DNA of 64,000 bases. It comes from Rhinopithecus roxellana (Eukaryota; Chordata; Mammalia; Primates; Cercopithecidae). The translations under genes and the position numbers were made by a program. The stretch covers positions 14,733,921 through 14,797,920 of the forward strand of contig NC_044554.1 of NCBI RefSeq assembly GCF_007565055.1, written 5' to 3'. The notes under the pieces were generated by a model. That model had not been told where the DNA came from and did not search any database. It worked only from the letters and a program-made list of their open reading frames with translations. This document shows, piece by piece, positions 28,405-42,530 of the stretch (position 1 is its first letter; each line of letters opens with the position of its first letter).

Positions 28405-28830
28405 TTTACCTATGAAAATCCTATTCATCCTTTTAGGTTTACCTCAAAGACTATTTACTCAATGGTTTCTCCCAAGTCCCCAAATTAAATGTGAAGGCTT
28501 GCCTTTTGAGCTTCTACAACGCTCTGTGTTTCTCTTAGGCCAGAGGTCTCCAGCCTTTTTGGCTCAGGCAGTAGTGCTCGCTAGCCTGCTGCTCACCTCC
28601 TGCTATGTGGCTGGGTTCCTAACAAGCCATGACCAGGACCAGTCCATGGCCCTGGGGCTATGGGCCCCTTAGACCATTTAGCACATTCTACCCTTGATTC
28701 TCATTATCTGTGTGTTGGTGCTGTCTCCTCCCCACTAGACTGTGGGAGTGATACATCTCTTGTCCTTGGGATCCTATAATGACTAGCACAGTGTATTTTG
28801 GGAGACTTTGCTGAACTGAATGAGTCCTAG
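28405..28830 (+). mobile_element. L2 LINE 3' region split by a hAT element
   Basis: L2-like sequence runs before 28540 (CCTCAAAGACTATTTACTC) and resumes after about 28675 (CTCCCCACTAGACTGTGGGA, CTAGCACAGTGTATTTTGGG). Both halves are ancient. Confidence 0.6.
28540..28672 (-). mobile_element. hAT-like MER element inside L2
   Basis: GCCAGAGGTCTCCAGCCTTT, GCTGCTCACCTCCTGCTATG and GACCAGGACCAGTCCATGG match a common hAT MER family centred on a 'ggaccggtccgtggcc' motif. It is shortened and non-coding. Orientation is tentative. Confidence 0.6.
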
Positions 28831-29826
28831 GAGTCTGGAGACAAATGGGAGTCAGAGAGTCCATCTTTAGTCTTCTTGGGTCAGATGTGGGTTTTTCTTT
28901 TTTTCACTTGTTCTCTGCTCCCCAACCTCCACCTACTCCCCCTGCTCCAAGATGGATTAAAGCTAAAGGAAAAACACTTGCACCCTGTAACTGGCATGGT
29001 CCAAATGAAACTACTCCTGATGATGGCAAAAATGGATAGATTTGGAAGAGTCAGGAAAGGATGACTCCAGGCCACTTATCTTTCCATGCCCTTGATTATT
29101 CCTTACTATCATGTATTTCTCAAACTGGTCCTCACCTAAGTTAAGGGTTAAAGTTGTTACTCCTTTCTTTGGATATATGGTCAGAGGCAGCCTGTAATCA
29201 ACACCAAGAAGTAGAGGAAACAAGGAAGGAGGTTCTCTTATCTACTCTACTCTCCTTCTTGCCTGGAGTCTGCATTCTGTTCTTTCTCATCACCTACCCT
29301 GGGCTGAACAGTGACCAAACCTGGAAAAGTGACTGTAAACAACCGCATTTTTCTTGCCTTCATTGCAGCATGTTTCCTTCTGTTACAAAAGCTATATCCT
29401 AATACAATCATTTCACTGATGGTTTATCCCACAATCTTTCACATTGTCTTTGTTATTAATGCCTACCATATTACATATCATTATCTCTTAATTGGGTACA
29501 TTTGTATAATGTACTATATCAATAATATAAAGATGAAAATTTATCTTTCTATATCATATATTTCTTATTAAAATGAGAATGTGTGCTGGCTTTGCCTTTG
29601 CATAAAATACATTAACTAATCCTATGTCAGACTGACAACAGATTCAAAGATTTTTACGAATTCGTCCTGGATAGATGCTAGTGGAGGAAGAGGCTTTGCC
29701 GCTATGTAGTTTCAGGTTCTGGTCCAGTTTTTTTAAACATGTGACATTTACTTTTGAGAATGAGTCTGTGGAAGACTTTTTGGGGGGAGCTACAATGGAG
29801 GGCAGCCAACTATTCTGTTAAAAAGA
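28831..29826. other. Intronic sequence, nothing recognised
   Basis: No gene evidence was seen. An AT-rich stretch lies at 29380-29580. Confidence 0.55.
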
Positions 29827-30161
<335 letters not shown>

Positions 30162-30789
30162 CTAAGGTTGATTGTCCTTGCTTAGAAACTATTGCGAGTA
30201 GAAGGTTACGTCTAAGCTATACTTTAACAGATATACTAAACATGTAGTGGGTGCTTGAAAAACGTCAACAGGTGAATAAACAGACAACAAGCAATTGTTC
30301 ACTAAGTCCAAATGTGATTGCTAAATGAAAATTTAGTTTCAAGTTACTCTGGTTGTAGCAGTGTGTCTGGGTCATAAGGGACTAAAATTCATCTGGGCAC
30401 CATTCCATCCGTGGACTACATCTAGAGAACCATGCTGGTCCAAGTGTGACGTCTCAGGAGAGGTACAGACAATCTGAAATGCATACAACCCAAGGGTCCA
30501 CTGTGATAAAGCAAAGGCATTATGTCATGTGAGGTACAATTGGGGGAACTGGGGATATTGAAAACTGAGAAAAGAAGATGTTGTGGAGAAAGAGAAACCC
30601 AAGAGCAGTAATTCAAGGCTTATCTGGATGTTCTCTCAAAGACAAATTACACGTTTTATATGTGGTCATGGAAAGCAGTACTATTTGGCCCAATACAAGA
30701 AGAGCTTTCTAATAATCAGGCATATCCAAAATTTTATAAGCAGTGTAAAATATATTTTGGTTAAACAAAAATTCACTTGCATAAAGTGA

Positions 30790-31085
30790 CTATATTTCAA
30801 TTTGACCATTGAAAATTTAGCATCCAAATTGAGATTTGTTTTCATTGTTAAATATACACAGGATTTGAAAGACAGTACAAAAAGAATATAAAATATTTCA
30901 CTGATAATTTTTATATTGGTTATATGTAGAAATTACTGTATTTTAGATATATTGAGTTAAGATATATTATTGAAATTGATTTCACTTATCTCCTTTCACC
31001 TTTTTTAATGTGGCTACTAGAAATTGTGCAATTACATATGTGGGTGGCATTATATTTTAGATGAACAATGCTAGTCTAGAGAGAT
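30790..31085 (+). mobile_element. Old hAT/MER-like element
   Basis: GTACAAAAAGAATATAAAAT, TTTTAATGTGGCTACTAG and GAACAATGCTAGTCTAGAGA match part of an AT-rich DNA-transposon family also represented at 35465-35668 (shared 'gtggcta' motif and 'ggacag'-like end). The family name was not assigned. Confidence 0.55.
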
Positions 31086-31149
31086 GGTCACAATCCTGAC
31101 CATGACCTTCATCTCCTGAACTGGACAACAGGGTAGCAGTAGAAAAAGT

Positions 31150-31880
31150 TCAACTAACAAGAATATGAAGAGATAATTTTCAAAGTCATTAATAATTTAG
31201 AGAAATGCAAATTAAAACAATGAAATATCACTTTGTACAATCAGACTGGCCAAAATTAGAAAATTAGAAAAATGAGAAAACTGAAAGTGCCAGTGGGGAT
31301 GAGGGGATGCAAGACTGCTCTGCACTGCTGGCAGATGCGTGGGGGCTGGAGCGGCCAGGCTGGACAGCAACAAACTGGCCCAGTGTGGTCCAAGTCAGCA
31401 TATGTGTACCCTATGGTCCAGCAATTCCCAAACAATCCCACATAGACTCATCAAAGAATGTGCACGAGATGTCCACTTCCCGGTTATCTGGTGTGGTAGA
31501 AATCTAGGGGCAATCTGGGCATCTGTTGCCAGGGCAATGGACAGGGTGGAAATGTGGTGGACGCAACTCTGGAGTACTGTGCAGTTATCAGCAATAACGA
31601 GCCAGAGGTACATACAGCCACATGGGTGGAGCTTCAAAACCTAGCACTGTGTGGAAACAGTTTAAAAATAAACAAATGGATAATAACAAGAGACATAAAT
31701 CTATAGCAGAATACCATTTACTGAAATTAAAAATGGAGGAACACAATAGAGATTTTTTTACAAGAATCCATACAAACAAAAGGATACATATCAGACTTAT
31801 AATAATGGTTTGTCAGTGGGTGAGGAAGCCAATGAGAGTGGGAAATGAGGAAATAAGAATAAAAGGAACTAACTAAAACA
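31150..31880 (+). mobile_element. Ancient L1 (L1ME/HAL1-like) 3' region
   Basis: GAGAAATGCAAATTAAAAC, GGTCCAGCAATTCCC, AAGAATGTGCACGAGATGTC and CTGTGCAGTTATCAGCAATA follow the ORF2-end and 3' UTR order of old L1. It is much diverged, with an unusually GC-rich insert at about 31310-31390. Confidence 0.65.
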
Positions 31881-31894
31881 TACATATATAAAGG

Positions 31895-32075
31895 AAGAGA
31901 GAGACATGGAACTGAAACTTGCTTTTCCACGTACCAGGTAGGCTCTGGACAAGTCACATAACCTTTCTGAGCTTCAGCTACATCATCAGCAAAAAACAAA
32001 ATCAGCACTGAAGGAGGGTTAAGAAAATCAAAGGCACTGTGTATAAAGTGCCCAGAACTACACTGGTATATTCCA
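31895..32075 (+). repeat. MIR
   Basis: CTGGACAAGTCACATAACCT, TCTGAGCTTCAGCTACATCA and AAAGTGCCCAGAACTACA follow the MIR order. Confidence 0.7.
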
Positions 32076-33400
32076 AGGCTCCTTAAATAGAAATGTCTAA
32101 TATCACTTAGAGTTTATGCAGGTTCTGCTCACCAGTTTGAAGCACATCCTTCCCTCCCTATTAGGCACTAATGCCCATAGCTTATTTAACTTCAGGTTAA
32201 CAGGGCATTGATGAAGAAAATAAGGTGCCATAATTCAGAATTACCCTTTATCTTACAGGAATTACTTTCACTCTGCAAATACTTCTTCCATCCAGAATCT
32301 GCTGTCTTTATTTATATACAAATGAATAATTTATCATTGTGTCTTTCAAGAACACAGGCCCAAACCAAAGCCTGAGGAAACATAAATATAAAAAGACTAA
32401 TGTGATTCAATGACAGAATGTTAAGATATTTTGAGAAAATTGTGGTCCCTCGGATACATTACCATCCTCATGTGGTCTCATCTGACATCACACCTCAGCA
32501 ACATGGTGCACCCTAATTTACTCCTGTTCCATGCAGTTGCCTATAAGCACAGGTAGTTTTAATACATGAATTTTTCCAACATTAAAAGCTGCCAAATATC
32601 TTACACTTCTCCATTGTCTGGCTCATGATATGCTGGCTTTTTGCTGTTGTTCGTTTGTAGCATAAAATGAATAAAATGTCTGGTTTCATGAATATGTAGG
32701 GGCTTCAGTGCTTCCTTTTACATACATTGCAAACAAAAATCAGTAAATTTTAACCTCTTTGGAGCCTCTGGGAGGCATCCAGAACTGCAGAGGGATAATC
32801 GCCTATCTGGGTAACCCTTATAGGCTCCCCACTGAAATCAGGCACCTACCCAATGCACTTAGAAACTCACTCTATCTCAGCTGCCAACCTTCGAGTTTTT
32901 CTAGACTGTTTTTAAATGGAGTTGGGAAGCCCCAACTGTTACTGAAAGAGCAGCCAGGAACTCATGGTTATACCTGGATCCTGCCCACATCCATAGAACC
33001 CAGAACTCTTGGCTGCAGAGGTAGAAGTGAGGCCACGTGAACTGCCCTACACTGAGAGAAAAGTGTGGAGAGACCTCTACCCTTGGAGAAACAGACATTT
33101 TGTTCTCCACGTTGAGATCTTTCCTTTAGATTATAAAATGCTTGTGGTAAACAGGTGAAATCTCAGTAGTGCCTACTACAGGATTCAGAGTCAGGAATTC
33201 CAATTTGCAGGATACATTAGGAAGATGAGGAGAAGCAGTGCTCATCAAAGGGGACATGCATTGTACATGAGCAGTGTAGGACACAGGAGTGGGGTTGGAA
33301 GATAAAGGCAGCTGCAGGAAGGTAGACTGGATGCCTTGAAGCGCCTATTAAGGCATCTAATAAAAATCTGCTTTAATAAAGCAGAGAAAGTGGTTAGAGT
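32076..33400. other. Intronic sequence, nothing recognised
   Basis: No gene evidence was seen; short open frames at 32759-33110 on both strands lack features of a known protein. Confidence 0.55.
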
Positions 33401-33593
33401 GCGGAGAATAATAATAATAGCTAATATTTATGAAGTTCTTATTACTTACTTGGTAGTATTCTAAGGATTTTACATGTAAAAGTACTTTATATGTAAAATG
33501 CTTAAAATATAAATATAATAGTAATAATTTACATATATTATTCATTTTCTTTTTGCAATTTAGAGAAGGGAATAATGATCTAGTTTTACTAGA

Positions 33594-33864
33594 TTTTTTT
33601 TTTTTTTGATACAGGGCCTCGCTCTGTAATCCAAGCTGGAGTGCGGTGGTGAGATCATAATTCACTACAGCCTCCAACTTCTGAGCTCAAGGGATCCTCC
33701 TGCCCCAGCTCAGCTAATTATTTATTTATTTGTTTGTTTATTTTTTTGTAGAGATGGGTCTCTTTATGTTGCCTGGGTTGGTTTCAAACTCCTGGCCTCA
33801 AGCAGTCCTCCTGCTATGACCTCCCAAACTTTGGGGTTACAGGCATAAGCCACTGCCCCTGGCC
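33594..33864 (-). mobile_element. Old Alu (AluJ-like), inverted
   Basis: A strongly diverged Alu (GATACAGGGCCTCGCTCTG, GGTCTCTTTATGTTGCCTGG) ending GCCCCTGGCC. Possible diverged target repeats TAGTTTTACTAGA (33581-33593) and TAGTTGTATTAGG (33865-33877). A MIR fragment (minus) lies just before it at about 33405-33500. Confidence 0.9.
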
Positions 33865-34599
33865 TAGTTGTATTAGGGTCTTAACAGAGAGAAAAAGGGA
33901 TGGGCTTGGATGTAACAGGATGTAGAAACCAAGAGAAGCACAGGTGATGGTCAGGACAGGAGGGTGCTATGGAAATTCCTAGGTATAAGAATAAAATCTT
34001 TCCTAATACTTGGCATATGAGAGGTTGAATTTATCCTTATAGAATGTCAATGTGTTGCCATCTTGAAAACTGTAAATTTGCTCACTTAGGATTTGTTTTC
34101 TATGTTTGGCCAAACTATTAACAATAAAAAATGAAGCTTCTAAGGCTATTACTTGAGTCTAGAAGTAAAATTTTAAACTATGATTTAGTCTCCTTCCATC
34201 TTAATTTTCTCCTGAAAAATAATTTTATCAGCCTGGTTTTACATATAGTAACTTCTGGTCTAGGAGGCTAGTTTCTGTTTATTAGAGGAAGGAGCCCATG
34301 ACAAGTAGAAAAACTTTTCAAACAATATGATCCTGCAATCCCTCGAAGTCAAGGTTAATCATAGAAGAGTGCTAAGATTTGCTTTGTGTTCCAAAGTTGG
34401 CAAACTAAAAAATATATATTTTATCAGAGAAGTGAAATGGGCTCTACTGACTCAAAGGCAGATGTAATAGAACCAGGGAAGAAAGGTAACATCAGACTCA
34501 AGGTGAAGAAGCCTAAATACATAAGGTATGATGATCTGGAAAGAAGGGATTTCTCTAGTTGGCTGCCAATTTACATGGTACTAACCATGTTAACCGGAC

Positions 34600-35272
<673 letters not shown>

Positions 35273-35384
35273 TCCCATTCAGTCTGTATTCATCAGTCTT
35301 GCCCTTTATCGATCTCTGGTTAACATCAGCTCATAGACTGTCTATACTAGTCCCTTTATTTCTTATGGAAGGGAGAAAAAGACA

Positions 35385-35865
35385 GTTCAGCACAGTAGTT
35401 ACAAGTCTAGACTTTGAAACTGCCAAATCCGCTAGGTTTATGACTGGCTTCATTGCTTCTCTGACAGTTCTGTCCAACAGAATTTGCTACAATGATAGAG
35501 ACATTCTGATCTACATTCTCTAATACAGTAGCGACTAGTCCCATAGACTAATTGAGAATTTGAAGTGTGGCTAGTGTAACTAAGACAATGAACTTTTAAT
35601 TTCATTTCATTTAAATTTAAATTTAAGTAGCCACATGTGGCTACAGTCTACTAGACTGGACAGCTGTAGCTGTATGATCCTGGGCAATATTTCCTAATCT
35701 CTCTGTGCCTCCATTTCCTTGTCAGTTAAATGGGAATAATAATAATAATAACACCCCTCATATTATTGTTGTAAGGATTAAATGAGATAATATGTAGAGC
35801 ACTAGAATAGTACTTGGTATAAGGAAAGCTGTCAGCAAATAGCACTATTGTGAGCAAAAGGAAGT
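35385..35865 (+). repeat. MIR split by a small DNA transposon
   Basis: MIR begins near CAGTAGTTACAAGTCTAGAC and resumes after about 35668 with GTATGATCCTGGGCAATAT, TCTCTGTGCCTCCATTTCC, AAATGGGAATAATAATAATA and GTACTTGGTATAAGG. Confidence 0.75.
35465..35668. mobile_element. Small hAT-like element inside MIR
   Basis: Ends are complementary: CAGTTCTGTCCAACAG at the left and CTGGACAGCTG at the right. The interior contains GTAGCCACATGTGGCTAC, a palindrome-like motif, and an AAATTTAAATTTAA stretch. Non-coding; family not named. Confidence 0.55.
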
Positions 35866-36067
35866 AGCTTTGCAATAACACTAAATCTTTACTCAAATAT
35901 GACAATGATACCAATCTAACATATTAAAAAATAGGGAAACCAAAGGCATTTCCAAAAAGTAAGGTTATAGCAAATATGTGATAAGTTGAAAAGTGGGGTA
36001 AATGTAAGGGAACTCTAGAATAGTGTGTCAAAAAGTTAGAAATTTTAGATTATAAATGTTACTTTTT

Positions 36068-36195
36068 AAAAATTATACTTTAAGTTCTTGGATACATGTG
36101 CAGAATGTGCAGGTTTGTTACACTGGTATACACGTGCCATGGTGGTTTGCTGCACCCATCAACCCGTCATCTACATTAGGTATTTCTCCTAATGC
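36068..36195 (-). mobile_element. Very short L1 3' end insertion with target duplication
   Basis: A 128-bp piece is the reverse complement of an L1PA-type 3' end (TACACGTGCCATGGTGGTTT, CACCCATCAACCCGTCATC). Its flanks are near-identical repeats TATAAATGTTACTTTTTA (36051-36068) and TATAAATGCTACTTTTTA (36196-36213). This marks a severely 5'-truncated insertion. Confidence 0.92.
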
Positions 36196-36745
36196 TATAA
36201 ATGCTACTTTTTAATAAAATAGCAGTTACCATAGCAGCCAGACATCATAAAGTCATTTCAAAATCAAAGGCAATGAGCATCTTCTTAAAGAAACCTTGTG
36301 AACAATGTATCTGAGCAATATCATAAAAGGGCTCCCTTTTATGTCTGGGGTTTATTATACAGAATAATTCATTTGCCAACACTTTTCTCTAGCTTTCAAT
36401 ATCTACTTTACAACTGCACTCAAGATTCTACACATTTTTCTTATTTCTTGGGGTTTATTAAAGAAAACCCTCACAACAGTGGAAAAGGTAAAACAATTAT
36501 TTTATAAGAAAAAACAATTATTAATATCTCTTAGGACACCACTTTATTATTGCTCTGCAAAGCAGCAAATTGATGCTGCTATATTTTGAAGGAGACTTGA
36601 ATTAATTTTTTATTATCTCATATTGTCTTTTTGTTAGCTTCTAAGTAAAATGTTCTTTCTCTACCTATATAGGTTTTTTTTTTTTCATTTATAAATGTCA
36701 TGCATTTTTGTCTTCCCAGAGAATTTTAACTTCAAGCCAGATTTG

Positions 36746-36853
36746 TGAAGAAGAGAAGGAGGAGAAGAGAGGGAGGAGGATGGAAGGAAAAGGAGGAGGC
36801 AAAGGAGAAAAAGAAGAAGACTGGTAGAAGGAGGACGAAGAGAATAAAGAAGT
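36746..36853 (+). repeat. Polypurine tract
   Basis: About 105 bases almost entirely A/G (GAA, GGA, AGG mixtures) with few pyrimidine interruptions. Confidence 0.9.
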
Positions 36854-37400
36854 TCTTCAGCTCCCTGATTAGACTTTGCCTGCTCAGTCTTCCTCTTGCA
36901 ACCATTGTATAAATGTCTAAATGGAGCAGGGATAGTAAGAAGCGCACAAGGTCACTGCTGCTTCTGACATGTGCCAGTCTCATCTGTTTAGCATCTTGAA
37001 CTATACTGTAGTATCTTTTTGTCTTTTTCTTTTGTCCTCTAGATCTTCCCACCTTGCTCAGTTTTCAGATTTTATAGTTACCTTGAAGGCTGAGAACAAA
37101 AAGAATTTCTTTTGGAAACCTATCTTTTTAAAAACAAGGTTTATTCTCCAATATATTAGTGTTTACTTGGCTCTATAATGTTTTTCTTCTTTGTGTTAAG
37201 GTCAGACATTACAAACCATAGGACCTACATAACTGATTTTAACACAGTATCTTTTTTTCAGTGCCAAATTTCCCTAGTCAAGGTGAGCCATTTAGAATAT
37301 GTGTCATTCCATATTTAATACACAAGATGTTAAAGCACAAACAAGTTTGTTTCATAGTTCATCGTTTTTAATCTTGAAATAAAAATTGAATCTGTTTTCT

Positions 37401-37685
37401 TTTTTTGAGATGGAGTTTCACTCTTGTCGCCCAGGCTGGAGTGCAACGGGCGATCCCGGCTCACTGCAACCTCCGCCTCCTGCGTTCAAGTGATTCTCCT
37501 ACCTCAGCCTCCAATAGCTGGGATCACAGGCATGTGCCACCATGCCGAGCTAATTTTTATATTTTTAGTAGAGACGGGGTTTCACCGTGTTGGCCAGGAT
37601 GGTCTCGATCTCTTGATCTCGTGATCTACCCACTTCGGTCTTCCAAAGTTCTGGGATTACAGGCATGAGCCACTGCACCCCACCA
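37401..37685 (-). mobile_element. Alu (minus)
   Basis: Inverted Alu with a short T tail. Flanks AATCTGTTTTCT (37389-37400) and AATCTGTTCTCT (37686-37697) are a target duplication with one change. Confidence 0.95.
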
Positions 37686-37795
37686 AATCTGTTCTCTTAA
37701 ATAGAGCTTAGATCACATAAAAATGATATGATCTCCCATTGCACTGACTCTGTGGGAAAAATCAGTATATTAACCCTTTCTCTAAAAAGAGCTGA

Positions 37796-38161
<366 letters not shown>

Positions 38162-38639
38162 TAGAAAAGAAGGCAAACTCTCAATAACAAGCAACCTAGG
38201 CACTAAACTACAATGGAGAGTAAAACAGCCATGGTCCCTGTCCTTAGGAAGCTTCCAGTAAACAGGCTACAAGGAGCCATTACAGCTCCTTGCAACCCTT
38301 TGCCTGAGCCTCAATGATATCATTCTATAGCACCCCAATTCCTAATTCCAAAAAGAGGGTTAAAAGGGGACACACCCCTGGAAAGTTTCATACCTTGTTC
38401 TGTTCTCCCCTATTACCAAATCCCTAGAAAGGCCTAGTATGGAAAGGATTGACCTTTCTCAATAAATAATGGAGTAGCAAATGGCTTGGCAACACCAAAA
38501 TGTGCATGATTTTTTTTTCTACATTAAAAAAGAAATAAAACAGTTAAGTCACCTGGAGTTTTTATAGAAGAGCAATCTGCCAGGTCCTTTATACTTCTTG
38601 TTCTTTCTGGGACTACCTTTCCAGAGTGATGATAAGACG

Positions 38640-38870
38640 GTGATGATGGTGATACTAATACCTAATGTTTATCAATGTTTTCTGTGTACCAAGTCTGAGA
38701 TAGGTACTATTTTCAATCCTCATTTTACAGATGAGGAAACTGAGGCACAGGTAGGCTAAGGAAGTGGTCTAAGGTCATACAATTACCCTGTAAAAGAAGT
38801 ATCCACCACACAAACCCAGATGTTCTTGCTTTGGAACTTATGCACTTATCTAGTGTGGTATAATGGCCGC
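38640..38870 (-). repeat. MIR, inverted
   Basis: CTGTGTACCAAGTCTGAGAT, CATTTTACAGATGAGGAAAC and CTAAGGTCATACAATTACC read as the complement of MIR. Confidence 0.85.
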
Positions 38871-39467
38871 CAGAGTTTTCTTCCTGGTAATGCAAAATTA
38901 TTTCCGGTCTTATGAGGAAAACTAATCCCGAAGAGATCCTCAACGTTAGAAAGTGTGCTAGTCTTCATATCTCCTCTAATACACATAAAAGGAATGCAAC
39001 AGGGAACGATAAATGAATGAGTGCAAGAAGAACAGAAGGAGTGAGAATCCAATTACAGTATTTCTATTATTTCATTTGGTATTTTTATTTTTATAGGAGA
39101 ACTAAAAGAAATCAACTACACTACATACGTATGTCACTGGAAGTGGAGACCTTCACTCCTTTGATCCTAATATAGTTTATCTCAGAAAACCATGATGCTA
39201 ACCCAGTATGAGAGATTCATGAGTTTTAAGTAGTCAGTTCAGAAACTACAATTACTTTGCATGCATCTGTCTCCATTTCTCCCATCCTGTTCCCCATTGA
39301 GCAATGACCCAAAGTGGTGACTTGGCACTTTGATGTTTGGAGTTCATGTGGCCACAGAGCTAAGCAAAGGCAATAGACTATTATTCATGGAACTTACATT
39401 TTGGACAATACAGCAGAACAGACGCCCCAAAAACCCTGCCAACTAGAACACTTAAAAATATGGAGTA

Positions 39468-39737
39468 ACACTTTGGGAGGCCAAGGTGGGTGGATCACTT
39501 GGGGTCAGGAGTTTGAGACCAGCCTGGACAACATGAAAAAACCCTGTCTCTGCTAAAAATACAAAAATTACCCAGGCATGGTAGCACGTGCCTGTAGTCT
39601 CAGCTACTCAGGAGGCTGAGACAGAAGAATTGCTTGAACCCGGGAGGTAGCTGTTGCAGTGAGCCGAGATTGCACCACTGCACTCCAGTCTGAGCAACAG
39701 AGCGAGATTCTGTCTAAAAAAAAAAAAAAAAAAAAAA
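39468..39737 (+). mobile_element. 5'-truncated Alu (plus)
   Basis: It starts at CACTTTGGGAGGCCAAGG inside the left monomer and ends with an A tail of about 23. Short similar flanks GGAGTAA and GGAATAA may be a target duplication. Confidence 0.95.
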
Positions 39738-40279
39738 GGAATAAAAATTCAAAACTTTAAAAAGCATGTATGAGTGAGCTTATAGTAAAGTAAGACATTA
39801 TTAGAAGTAAGAAAAAACAGCAAAAATCCAAAGATGTAATGGAGCACTAAAGCTGACATTAACCATGGGGGCATCAACTGACCACTAGTGGTTAAGAGTT
39901 TTTTCTCAGCTTTTCCATATCATAGAAAATGATACTAGTACAATAGCAATTGCTAGAAAAAATGGGAAGGTATCTGGGAGCATCATCTATTATGCTAAAT
40001 GTAACTTTGTAAAGCCATTTATTATATTTACGTCATGTAACATAAGAAAAAAATTGAATATAAAGTACTAAATATTAAAAATATATTGAACATAACTTCA
40101 ATAAAAAGTATATGTAATTTGTATAAACCATGCCACAGAAATATTTGTAAATATTTTAACAAGTAACTTGAGCTTTTTGTAATGAACATAGAATTTTGTC
40201 ATTTTATATGATGCTTATAATGGTTGCAGGCAATTCCTGCTCAAAACTTATAATAATAACCTTTTCAAAAATCTCAGCA

Positions 40280-42100
40280 TAGACAACCTATTTTATGGGT
40301 TGTTTTCCCATAAAAGTTGTAGTGGCTAAAATATTAACAAACTTGGTAACCAAATTAAAATTTAGAAAAGGAACGAGAGAACAAACCAAAGAAAATAGAA
40401 AATGGAAATATTTTAAAAAGCAAAAATGAATGCTATAGGACAGAAGAATGTAATGGAGAAAATCAACAAAGTTAAAGCTGGTTCTTTTAAAAAGACGATA
40501 ACAAAACGTTGGCAACATTGAGCTAAAGAAAATAGAGAATACACAAGCAACCCTTGTACTATTACGTGAATATATTAGGAGTAGCTTTATGCCAACAAAT
40601 TTAAAAATTTAGATAAAATAATTGGACAAATTCTTAGGAAAATGTATCTTTACAAACTGACTCAAGATGAAATAAAAAGCTTAGATGAGTCTATAACAAT
40701 TAAAGAAATGTAATAGTAGTATAAAAATCCTTCCATAAAGAAACACAAGGCTCAGTTTTATGCGATAATTCTATTAAACATTCCAAAAACAGATCATTTG
40801 ATTCATACACAAAATTTTTTCTCAAAGACAGAAAAAGAGAGAGACTTCTCAACTTTCATAAATCTTATATAACACTCTTATCCAGACTAGGTAAAGACAG
40901 TATGACAAAGGAAACAAAAAAAGACCAACTTTACTCATGAAAATACTTTTAAAAATTATAAAGTAGATCTACCATTTGATCCAGCAATCCCATTACTGGG
41001 TAGCTATCCAAAGGAAAATAAGTCATTATACCAAAAAGACACTTGCATGCATATGTTTATTGTAGCAAAATTCACAATTGCAAAGCTATGAAACCAGCCT
41101 AAATGCCTATCAATTTATGCGTGGCTGAAGAAAATGTGGCATATATACAGCGTGGAATACTATTCAGCCATAAAAAAGAATGAAATAATGTCTTTTGCAG
41201 CAACTTGGATGAAGCTGGAGGCCATTATTCTAAGTGAAGTAACTCAGAAATGGAAAACCAAATACTGTATGTTTTCACTTTTAAGTGGGAGCTAAGCTAT
41301 GGCTACGTAAAGGCAAACAGAGTGATATGATAGTCTTTGGAGATTCAGAAGGGGGAGGGTGGAAGTGGGACTGGGGATTTAAAAACTACACATTGGGCAC
41401 AATGTAGACAACTCGGGCTACAGGTGCTCTAAAATCTCAGATTTCACCACTATACCATTCATCCAGGTTACCAATAACCACTTGTGCCCCAAAAGCTACT
41501 GAAATAAAAAAATTAAAAATAAAAATAATATACAAAATATTAGCAATATAATCTCATGATATATGGCAAATTTGGTTTCACTTTTTAAATGCACAATTAC
41601 TCCAATATTAGAAAATCCAGAATTATAATTATCTTGGCAATATATATTAATTTGGAAAAGTAATTTGATCATTTCAACAGATGCAGGAAATGCATTCAAT
41701 AAAATTCAACTTACATTCACAATTTAAAAACTTATCAATGTAGGAATATAAGGGGGCTTCTTTAACCTAATTAGTATTTGCAAAAATAAAAATCTACAGC
41801 ATATGTCATTCTAAATGGTGAAATATTAAAAGCATTTCATTTAAAAACAGAAACAGACAAAATTAAACAATATGCTACCCAGGAACGTGTACATCAGTGA
41901 TAAAGCTATAAGAAAATGAAAGGTAATAAACACAAAACTCAAGACTTAAGAAAGTGGCTACTTCTGGGTGAGAGGGGATAGGGGATGTAATCAGGGGAGT
42001 GGGTAGCAGGTATACAAATGGTCGCTTTAGTATGGTTTTTGTAAACCACACACACGCACACACACAAATGTAAAATATATTATTCATAACATGAGGCAGA
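40280..42100 (+). mobile_element. Ancient L1M ORF2 region, interrupted by a younger L1
   Basis: Decayed ORF2 coding order is visible: AAAGCTGGTTCTTTTAAAAA, CTTTATGCCAACAAATTTAA, ATTAAAGAAATG and TTTACTCATGAAAA up to about 40940. It resumes after about 41525 with CAAAATATTAGCAATATAAT, CAACAGATGCAGGAAATGC and CATTCTAAATGGTGAAATA. 3' UTR-like sequence follows to about 42100, including a short CA run. Confidence 0.8.
40945..41525 (+). mobile_element. L1 3' end nested in L1M
   Basis: L1 ORF2 end and 3' UTR (ATCCCATTACTGGGTAGCT, GGAATACTATTCAGCCATA, AGGGGGAGGGTGGAAGTGG, TTGTGCCCCAAAAGCTACTG) with a terminal AAATAAAAAAATTAAAAAT. It resembles an L1PB/L1MA-age copy; its insertion splits the older ORF2 in order. 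Confidence 0.85.
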
Positions 42101-42134
42101 TGAAGTGAAACAATGGTTCATTTTGCAAGTGTGA

Positions 42135-42524
<390 letters not shown>

Positions 42525-42530
42525 TTTGGC

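Noticed and set aside
36732..37052. 106-residue open frame on the minus strand
   Set aside because: It is produced by the polypurine tract (Ser/Phe/Leu-rich low-complexity translation).
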